From the NCBI GenBank assembly GCA_039182715.1, contig JBCDBY010000220.1, positions 1-7,900 of the forward strand: 7,900 nucleotides of DNA, written 5' to 3'. The notes beneath the pieces were generated by a model. That model was not told where the DNA came from. It saw only the letters and a list, made by a program, of their open reading frames with translations, and made no database searches. This document shows, in pieces, positions 1 to 5,188 of the stretch. The position numbers and the translations under genes were made by a program. The number at the start of each line of letters is the position of its first letter. The first letter of the stretch is position 1. The DNA comes from JBCDBY01 sp039182715. Lineage in GTDB: Bacteria; Planctomycetota; PLA2.

Positions 1-446
1 CCCACCGGCAGAACCGCCGCATCGCGTTCGCCGACGGGCTCGACGCTCAGATCCACCGACGCCGGCCGCACGTAGCGCTCGCGATGTCGTGCGTGGTAGG
101 CGCGCAACTCGGCTCCGGTCGGCTCCGTCTCGATGCGCGCTTCCGCCGAGAGCACCCGCCCCAGCACGGAATCGCGCAGCAGCGGATCCTGCCGATCGAG
201 TCCACGACGACGGGCGTCGCGGATCAGCACGCGCTCTTCCAACCACGAGCGCTCGAATGCGACGCGCTCTTCGGCCGAGAGCGGCGTGCCGCGAATCGAC
301 TCGACGGCGGCGCACGCCCGGTCGAGGTCGGCGCGCGTCACCACGATCGTTCGGTCCTCCGCCGCACGCGCGGCGCAGAGGTAGATCAGGACCGCGCAGC
401 CGCCCAGATACGCGATCGCGGTCGCGTGCCGGCGCCATTCACGCAT
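1..446 (-). CDS. PpiC/SurA-like membrane-anchored protein, N-terminal part (gene runs off the window)
   Basis: This is an open minus-strand frame from ATG at 446 to the window edge: 148 codons with no stop, C-terminus missing. Seen: a basic N-terminus (MREWRRH), then one hydrophobic segment at about residues 9-27 (a signal anchor or uncleaved signal). A charged alpha-helical region follows, with patterns such as VTRADLDRA, LSAEERVAFERSWLEERVLIRDA and RGLDRQDPLLRD. Known: this helical layout is typical of the N-terminal domain of SurA/PpiC-type peptidyl-prolyl isomerases and of periplasmic foldases that lie beside HupE/UreJ-like genes. The parvulin domain itself would lie beyond the window, so isomerase activity is inferred. 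The start overlaps the end of the upstream AraC gene by 8 nt (439-446), so translation is probably coupled. No Shine-Dalgarno motif is visible. It may help fold exported proteins, but no link to the exported hydrolases is shown. Confidence 0.72.
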   Translation of the reverse strand, partial: MREWRRHATAIAYLGGCAVLIYLCAARAAEDRTIVVTRADLDRACAAVESIRGTPLSAEERVAFERSWLEERVLIRDARRRGLDRQDPLLRDSVLGRVLSAEARIETEPTGAELRAYHARHRERYVRPASVDLSVEPVGERDAAVLPV

Positions 447-1311
447 GGATCGAGCGCAGCGTGTCGCGCGGCGACTCGCCGAACTGCCGGCGATAGTCGG
501 CGGAGAGCCGGCCGAGGTGTTCGAAGCCGCAGTCCAGCGCGGCCCGCGTCACGGCGCCACGCCGCGGTCCGTTGCGGCACAGGCGGCGGCGGAAGCGATG
601 GAGGCGTTCGATGGCGAAGTACCGGCCGGGACTCACGCCCGCCCAGCTCTCGAAGGCGCGATGGAGCGAGCTCACGGAGATGCCGAGCTCGGCGGCGAGC
701 CGCGTCATCGCCGGCCGCGCGGCCGGGTCGAGGGTGCGGTGCCACGCCTCGGCCCGGCGAACGATCTCATAACCGCGCTGCGGGCGCCCCGCGCACGCGG
801 ACGCGTCGGTCAGCACCGCGTCGAGTTCCTCGAGAATGCGTCCGCGGCGCCCCGCGGAGGCGTCGTGGACGAGTCGGGGCGCGAGCCCGCGCGGCACGCG
901 CAGCAGCGTCGGCAGCGCGCGCGGCCAACCGCGCGCGTCCGCCTCCGCGCGCGAGACGACGACCGCCAGCACTTCGGTCCGTGCGCGCAGCACGTAGTCG
1001 ACCGATGCATCGACGGGCGTGACGTGCGCGACGCCCTGCGGGATCGTCCGTCCCGCGCAACGAGGCTCGCCCTCGGCCGCCAGCACGAGGTTGAAGACCA
1101 CGCTGTCGTCGACGCGCTCCGAGACGATCCGAGCGGCGGCGCCGTAGCGGTAGAACCAGACCGAAAGTCCACGCATGTCGGTCCAGGCGACTCGCAGGCC
1201 GAGGGAACCGGACGAGAGCTGCATCATCTCGTCGCGCCAGCCACCGGGCGCGTCGCCGATCGCCTCCACGGCGTCGCAGGCGAATGTGCCGGACTCCCAC
1301 ACGCGGCTCAT
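439..1311 (-). CDS. AraC-family transcriptional regulator (EutR-like architecture)
   Basis: A 290-aa regulator. The C-terminal DNA-binding domain (about residues 190-288) has two helix-turn-helix units: RLAAELGISVSSLHRAFESW (about 204-223) and a second around GAVTRAALDCGFEHLGRLSA (about 252-271), followed by the family hallmark YRRQFGESPRDTL. The N-terminal 180 residues are probably an effector-sensing domain. Its opening (DAVEAIGDAPGGWRDEMMQL) and following beta-strands resemble regulators of the EutR type. The ATG at 1311 was chosen because it overlaps the SemiSWEET stop as ATGA and has a GGGA just upstream. The frame stays open to 1596, but that extension only antisenses or frame-shifts through the SemiSWEET gene. 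It sits in the middle of a three-gene overlapping operon and is about 340 nt from the divergently transcribed first ureohydrolase, a possible target. It is paralogous to the regulator at 4373-5188. The effector is unknown. Confidence 0.9.
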   Translation of the reverse strand: MSRVWESGTFACDAVEAIGDAPGGWRDEMMQLSSGSLGLRVAWTDMRGLSVWFYRYGAAARIVSERVDDSVVFNLVLAAEGEPRCAGRTIPQGVAHVTPVDASVDYVLRARTEVLAVVVSRAEADARGWPRALPTLLRVPRGLAPRLVHDASAGRRGRILEELDAVLTDASACAGRPQRGYEIVRRAEAWHRTLDPAARPAMTRLAAELGISVSSLHRAFESWAGVSPGRYFAIERLHRFRRRLCRNGPRRGAVTRAALDCGFEHLGRLSADYRRQFGESPRDTLRSIHA

Positions 1312-1574
1312 GTTCCCAGATGCGCGCGATCGAAGCGGAACTTCATGGCGATCTCGAGCGCGACCAACGTGCCGAAAATCGCATTCATGACGACGACGGG
1401 GATCAGGCCCAGCCGCCACGCGTAGACCTCGTACCCCATGGCGGACACCAGAGTGAGCAGCAGCATGCCCATCGAAACGTCGTCCGCCCGGCGGCTGCGG
1501 TAGGTCTTGACGACTTGGGGCAGAAAGCTGAGCGTCAGCGCGATGCCGGCGAGATACCCGATGAGGTCGGTCAT
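1308..1574 (-). CDS. SemiSWEET-family small transporter (MtN3/PQ-loop)
   Basis: An 88-aa protein with three hydrophobic segments at about residues 4-19, 35-53 and 57-77. The motif LSFLPQVVKTYRSRRADDVS (residues 15-34) carries the PQ pair at 19-20 and the R-S/T-K/R-x-A-D signature after TM1. TM3 has P59 and N64, matching the conserved Pro/Asn pattern of the family. Known: bacterial SemiSWEETs are triple-helix-bundle half-transporters of 85-100 aa that dimerise in the inner membrane and move sugars; for many members the substrate is untested. ATG 1574 gives a family-length product that begins with TM1. The frame continues upstream to 1862, but that part overlaps the divergent ureohydrolase gene and adds non-family sequence. 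Its stop overlaps the AraC start (ATGA at 1308-1311). It is the first gene of the minus-strand operon. Confidence 0.9.
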   Translation of the reverse strand: MTDLIGYLAGIALTLSFLPQVVKTYRSRRADDVSMGMLLLTLVSAMGYEVYAWRLGLIPVVVMNAIFGTLVALEIAMKFRFDRAHLGT

Positions 1575-1653
1575 GGCGGGGGACAGCTTGCCACAAGTTG
1601 ACCTGACAAGATCCGGATAGAACGCGATCCGGGACCGGCCGACACTGCGTGGC
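1575..1653. promoter_or_regulatory. Divergent intergenic region (SemiSWEET operon / first ureohydrolase)
   Basis: These 79 nt separate two divergent starts, so promoters for both directions are expected here. A TTGACC at 1598-1603 resembles a -35 box on plus, but no well-spaced -10 follows; the best AT-richer hexamers around 1616-1623 are too close. A 7-bp direct repeat GATCCGG occurs at 1610-1616 and 1626-1632 (16 nt start to start), a possible regulator site. Neither start has a clear Shine-Dalgarno motif. The promoter call rests on geometry, not on convincing boxes. Confidence 0.4.
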
Positions 1654-2955
1654 ATGAGCACCCCCATCTGGCGCAAGGAAATCCGGGTTCCGTTCGTCTT
1701 CGCCGCCGCCGCGCTCGGCGTGATCATCGGAACCTTCGCGACGGCCCAGGACGCGGACAAGGCGCCGCCCGACCTGAGCAAGGACAAGATCGTCGACGGC
1801 TTCCCGGCCAGCCTGCAGCCGTGGCGCGACCCGGACGATCCGCTCGTCCAGCGGATCAACAAGGACTGGGACTTCTATTTCACGCGACGCGACCGGAGCA
1901 ACGACCCGAAACGCGAACCCGGGCCCATCAGCCTGCAGCGCTACGCGGCCGTCTCCGGGATCAACGGATTCCCCACCTTCATGGGTCTACCGGTCGCGCT
2001 CTCGAAGGAGGACCTCGTCGCGGGCAAGGTCGACGTGGCGTACGTGGGACTGCCGTCGGGTTTCCAGCCGACCGGCGGCACCCAGTGGGCGGCCAATCAG
2101 ATGCGCATGATCCGCAGCTACGACCATGGCGAGTCCGGGCACGACATGCACCTCAACATCGACTACTTCGACGTGCTCAAGGTGGTCGACTACGGGAACG
2201 GAAACCAGAATCCGGTGATGATGATGCGCAACTTCGCGGACCAGGCGCTGCTGCTGCGCGACGTCCTCCAGGCAGGCGCGATCCCGCTCGTCATGGGCGG
2301 CGATCACGGCACGCAGGTCGCCAGCCTCATGGCGCTCGTGGACCACTACGGACCGCAGTCGTTCGCCGTCGTCCACTTTGACGCGCACTTCGACTATGAG
2401 GACCCGGGCAAGACGTTCGGCCAGTTCACCCACGGTGCCCGCGCGCGGCGCTACGCGCACGAGCAGGGCTGGGTCAAGGGCGAGGACCTGCACTCGATCG
2501 GCACGCGCAGCCCGTATCACAGCCGCAAACTGCTGGAGTGGGTGCGCAAGATCGGCGATCGCTACCACTACATGGCGGAGTTCGAGAAGAGCGGCTTCGA
2601 GAAGGTGTGGGGTCGCATCAAGAACGAGCTGAAGGGCAAGAAGCTCTACATCTCGGTCGACATCGACGTGCTCGACACCGCGCACGTGCCCGGAACCTCC
2701 AATCCGGAGCCGGGCGGCCTCAACGCGATCCAGATGCTCACCATGCTGCGCGGTCTCGCCATCCAGAACGAGGTCATCCTGATCGACTTCTGCGAGTACA
2801 CGCCGCTGCTCGACGACCGGCACTACAACACCGCGCTCATGATCAACCGCATGATGCGCGCCTTCCTCGCCGGCACCGCGGCACGCAAGCAGGGCATCAC
2901 GGACCCCGACTACATTGCGCCGGGGATCCTCGATCACGGACGGGACGAGAAGTAG
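1654..2955 (+). CDS. Exported arginase/agmatinase-fold ureohydrolase, copy 1
   Basis: A 433-aa protein, longer than the usual 300-330 aa of the family. Seen: a Sec-type signal peptide (basic WRKEIR, hydrophobic core 13-29, likely cleavage after ATA near residue 31). A linker of about 90 residues follows, with KREPGPI at 86-92. The ureohydrolase core then starts near residue 126 (VDVAYVGLPS). Predicted metal ligands are all present: H218 in GGDHG, D243/H245/D247 in FDAHFD, and D336/D338 in SVDID. H260 in THGA matches the catalytic-type His and E381 in CEYTP the conserved late Glu. Known: these enzymes use a binuclear Mn (or Ni) centre to release urea or another amide from guanidino compounds. 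Odd: GGDHG replaces the usual GGDHS, DT replaces DP after SVDIDVLD, and the R-x-G-A/x-G-P substrate loop is altered (GGTQWAANQMR). An in-frame stop at 1618-1620 makes ATG 1654 the earliest possible start. The substrate is unknown. Confidence 0.9.
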   Translation: MSTPIWRKEIRVPFVFAAAALGVIIGTFATAQDADKAPPDLSKDKIVDGFPASLQPWRDPDDPLVQRINKDWDFYFTRRDRSNDPKREPGPISLQRYAAVSGINGFPTFMGLPVALSKEDLVAGKVDVAYVGLPSGFQPTGGTQWAANQMRMIRSYDHGESGHDMHLNIDYFDVLKVVDYGNGNQNPVMMMRNFADQALLLRDVLQAGAIPLVMGGDHGTQVASLMALVDHYGPQSFAVVHFDAHFDYEDPGKTFGQFTHGARARRYAHEQGWVKGEDLHSIGTRSPYHSRKLLEWVRKIGDRYHYMAEFEKSGFEKVWGRIKNELKGKKLYISVDIDVLDTAHVPGTSNPEPGGLNAIQMLTMLRGLAIQNEVILIDFCEYTPLLDDRHYNTALMINRMMRAFLAGTAARKQGITDPDYIAPGILDHGRDEK

Positions 2956-3025
2956 TTGTCAGTGATCAGTCGTCAGTCGTCAGAGCGGCTGACGACGGAC
3001 GACTCGATACCGACAAGGCAGGCCT
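2956..3025. terminator. Convergent intergenic hairpin / CAGTCGT repeat
   Basis: This 70-nt gap lies between convergent genes. It holds tandem TCAGT/CAGTCGT units (about 2958-2983) and a perfect 8-bp inverted repeat, GTCGTCAG at 2976-2983 with CTGACGAC at 2989-2996 and a 5-nt loop. Its position between two gene ends suits a bidirectional transcription stop, but there is no T-run on either side. It could equally be a dispersed REP-like intergenic repeat. Confidence 0.4.
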
Positions 3026-4315
3026 CTAGCCTCCGGTCTTGATCACGCGGGGATGGATGTAGTTCGGATCCATCCCCTCTTTTTTCATCGCGATGCCGGT
3101 GAGGAACTGCAGCATCACGCGGCGCACGAGGCGGGCGGTCTGCTGGCCGCGGTTGTCGTAGAACGGGTTGTATTCGACGATATCGAACCCGACGATGCGC
3201 TTGGTCGCCGCGAACTTGCGCAGCTCCGGGAAGAGGTCGTTGGGCGTGACGCCGGTCGGTTCGCTGGAGCCGGTGCCCGGCGCGTAGGACATGTCGAAGA
3301 CGTCGACGTCGAAAGAGACGTAGACGAGATCAAGGCCCTCGAGCACCTTGTACATACGCTCGAAGGTCTTCGCGACGCCGTCGCGCTTGATCTGGTGGAG
3401 GTGGAAGACGGTGCCGCCCTCCTTCTCGATCTCGTCGTAGAGCTCGGCGCCGAAGCAGGGCGAGCCCATGCCGAACTGGACGACGTGCTTGCCGTCGAGC
3501 AGCCCCTCCTTCACCGCGAGCGTCATGTAGGAGCCGCCGTGATAGAAGGCGCCGAGCTTGCCCTTGCCGCGGTCGAGGTGCACGTCGAAGTGCACGAAGG
3601 CGACCTTCTTCTTGCCGAAGACGTCGGCAATGGCGCGGTAGGTGGCGTTCGGGACCGCGTGGTCACCACCCACCGCGAAGGGAATCGCGCCGGTTTCGAG
3701 GATTTCTCGCGTGACCTTGCGGATCTCCTCGAGGGTGCGCGCCTGGCTGTAGGGCGTGTAGCCGGAGTCGCCGTAGTCGACGATCTTCAGCTTTGCGAAC
3801 GGGTTGATGAGGGTCTCGTACTCGATCCACGCCAGCGGAAACCCGGGCGCGCCATATCCGCCGTAGTCGCGTGAGTAGCGAATCTCAGCCGGCGCCCATA
3901 CGCTGCCCGCCGAGTGCGGGAGCGCGCTGCAGGGTGCGCCGAAGATCGCGACGTCCACATTGCCCGCCTTCAGGTCCGCCGGTGTCTTCGCGACCGGCTG
4001 CTGGAAGAAGGTCTTGATGCCGACCGGCTCGAGCTGCAGAGCGTATCGCCCGAGGCTCTGCGGCCCCGGCTGACCACTCGGCTGGACACGCTGCCGCCAG
4101 ATCTCCTTGGTCGGATCGTCGGCCCGAAGCCGCTCCACGTTCGGATCGTTTGGATCGACATGGGGCCACGGCGCCGGCGACTCCGGCTTGGCCTGCCGGA
4201 CAAGGTCGGCGTTGATGGACTCTTGTTCGTCCCCCTCGGCACCGAGACGCAGGGTGGTCCCCAGCACGAAGAAAGACGCAGATAGGGCTATCGCGAGGAT
4301 GTAGTTGCGACGCAT
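3026..4315 (-). CDS. Exported arginase/agmatinase-fold ureohydrolase, copy 2
   Basis: A 429-aa paralogue of the genes at 1654 and 5185. Seen: a Sec-type signal peptide (MRRN, hydrophobic 5-22, likely cleavage after LGA near residue 26), then a linker with GQPGPQSL (81-88) and TFFQQPVAKTPADLKAGNVD. The core starts near residue 119. Metal ligands are present: H219 (GGDHA), D244/H246/D248 (FDVHLD), D336/D338 (SFDVD). H259 (YHGG) and E381 (VEYNPFYD) are also kept. The tail GIAMKKEGMDPNYIHP matches the tails of both other copies. Odd: Val replaces Ala in the DAHxD motif, DM replaces DP, and EPTG replaces EPGG. The first substrate loop has lost the usual Asp and Arg (FGAPCSALPHSAGSVWAP). The N-terminal RR lacks a Tat consensus. 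ATG 4315 starts the signal peptide directly; no Shine-Dalgarno is visible. It is divergent from the AraC gene at 4373 with only 57 nt between, so that regulator may control it. The substrate is unknown. Confidence 0.9.
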   Translation of the reverse strand: MRRNYILAIALSASFFVLGTTLRLGAEGDEQESINADLVRQAKPESPAPWPHVDPNDPNVERLRADDPTKEIWRQRVQPSGQPGPQSLGRYALQLEPVGIKTFFQQPVAKTPADLKAGNVDVAIFGAPCSALPHSAGSVWAPAEIRYSRDYGGYGAPGFPLAWIEYETLINPFAKLKIVDYGDSGYTPYSQARTLEEIRKVTREILETGAIPFAVGGDHAVPNATYRAIADVFGKKKVAFVHFDVHLDRGKGKLGAFYHGGSYMTLAVKEGLLDGKHVVQFGMGSPCFGAELYDEIEKEGGTVFHLHQIKRDGVAKTFERMYKVLEGLDLVYVSFDVDVFDMSYAPGTGSSEPTGVTPNDLFPELRKFAATKRIVGFDIVEYNPFYDNRGQQTARLVRRVMLQFLTGIAMKKEGMDPNYIHPRVIKTGG

Positions 4316-4372
4316 CCGAGCAGGCTAGGCGGCCCCCGCCTCCGGTACTATCAACATCCTGCGGGAAGGCAC
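4316..4372. promoter_or_regulatory. Divergent intergenic region (ureohydrolase copy 2 / AraC regulator)
   Basis: This 57-nt gap between two divergent starts must hold regulatory signals for at least one side unless the promoters lie inside the genes. The only AT-richer island is TACTATC at 4346-4352. It could serve as a -10 element on plus (TACTAT) or minus (GATAGT), but no paired -35 is clear. A 6-bp inverted repeat (AGGCGG/CCGCCT, 4327-4341) lies beside it. GGGAAGG at 4363-4369 is a Shine-Dalgarno for the plus-strand GTG start at 4373. Confidence 0.4.
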
Positions 4373-5188
4373 GTGCGCGCATACGACCTGGCGATTGAGG
4401 ATCCGAACGAGCTTTGCGGCGAGCTGCATCCGTTCGAGGGCGAACTCCATCAGATCGAGCGCGGTCGCTGGAGCGGCCGTGCGATCGGTTGGACGGACGA
4501 CGACGCGGCCATCTGGATTTACGCCACGAACCGCGCCGTACACGTGCGCTCGGCGTTGCAGGCCAATCACCTCGTGCGAACGACGCCGCTCCGGCTCGCG
4601 GAGCCTGCCCGACACAACGGACGCAGCGTGCGGGTCGGCGAGAGCTTCGAGTTTCGTCGCGGCGAGGAGAACACCGAGCACTTCCCCGCGGGGATCTATC
4701 TCGATCTCCAACTCGCGCATCCGCATGCCCCCCGTTGGCCCCTCCTGGTCCGCCGCTGCCTGACGCACCTGCGCGCCATGCGCCTCGATTGGCGGACGGC
4801 GCGCGACGCGCTCGAACGCGCGGGGAGCCCCGCCGTTGCGAGCCCGAAAGAGGCGCACCTCATCGTCGTGCGCACGACGCTGGATCGCATCGAGGACGGC
4901 GTCGTCTCCGTCCCCGAGCTCGCCCGCGGGGCGGGCGTCTCGGAGCGCACGCTCTACGAGCTCTTCGCTCGGGAGGTCGGCACCAGCCCCTACGACTACG
5001 TCCTCGCGCGGCGATTGCAGCAGGTGCGCCGCCTGCTCCGCGCCGACCCGGTCAAGCGCGGCGCCGTGACGCGTGCCGCAACGCGCGCCGGCTTCGACCA
5101 CTTCGGACAGCTCGCGCGGCTCTACAAGCGCCAGTTCGGCGAGTCCCCGCGGGACACGCTCTACGCACACAGGAAGAACCAGACATGA
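4373..5188 (+). CDS. AraC-family transcriptional regulator coupled to ureohydrolase copy 3
   Basis: A 271-aa regulator starting with GTG at 4373, supported by GGGAAGG at 4363-4369; no other in-frame start lies just upstream. The N-terminal domain (about 1-165) opens with DPNELCGELHPFEGELHQIE, the layout seen in EutR-like regulators. The DNA-binding domain (about 170-263) has HTH1 around VPELARGAGVSERTLYELFA (180-199), HTH2 around GAVTRAATRAGFDHFGQLAR (230-249), and ends YKRQFGESPRDTL. Over 35 aligned residues from RGAVTRA to PRDTL, 25 are identical to the regulator at 439-1311, so the two are paralogues. The stop overlaps the next ATG as ATGA (5185-5188), which implies co-transcription and translational coupling with ureohydrolase copy 3. 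It likely regulates that gene, and perhaps the divergent copy 2, in response to a small molecule that is not identified. Confidence 0.92.
   Translation: MRAYDLAIEDPNELCGELHPFEGELHQIERGRWSGRAIGWTDDDAAIWIYATNRAVHVRSALQANHLVRTTPLRLAEPARHNGRSVRVGESFEFRRGEENTEHFPAGIYLDLQLAHPHAPRWPLLVRRCLTHLRAMRLDWRTARDALERAGSPAVASPKEAHLIVVRTTLDRIEDGVVSVPELARGAGVSERTLYELFAREVGTSPYDYVLARRLQQVRRLLRADPVKRGAVTRAATRAGFDHFGQLARLYKRQFGESPRDTLYAHRKNQT

Noticed and set aside
1312..1596. 95-residue N-terminal extension of the first AraC regulator
   Set aside because: It runs through the SemiSWEET gene in another frame and has no family-like sequence. The ATG at 1311 overlaps the SemiSWEET stop and starts a protein of normal length.
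1575..1862. Longer SemiSWEET reading frame starting at 1862
   Set aside because: The extra residues lie antisense to ureohydrolase copy 1 and would make the protein twice the family length.
1987..2937. Long minus-strand open frame (316 aa) opposite ureohydrolase copy 1
   Set aside because: It is rich in V, H, E, R and D, the typical antisense shadow of a high-GC gene. The plus strand has clear metal-binding motifs.
4414..5184. Plus-strand frame that is open continuously from 4414 into ureohydrolase copy 3
   Set aside because: This part is an Arg/Ala/Pro-rich reading of the AraC gene in another frame. The real start at 5185 has a Shine-Dalgarno, an ATGA overlap and a signal peptide.
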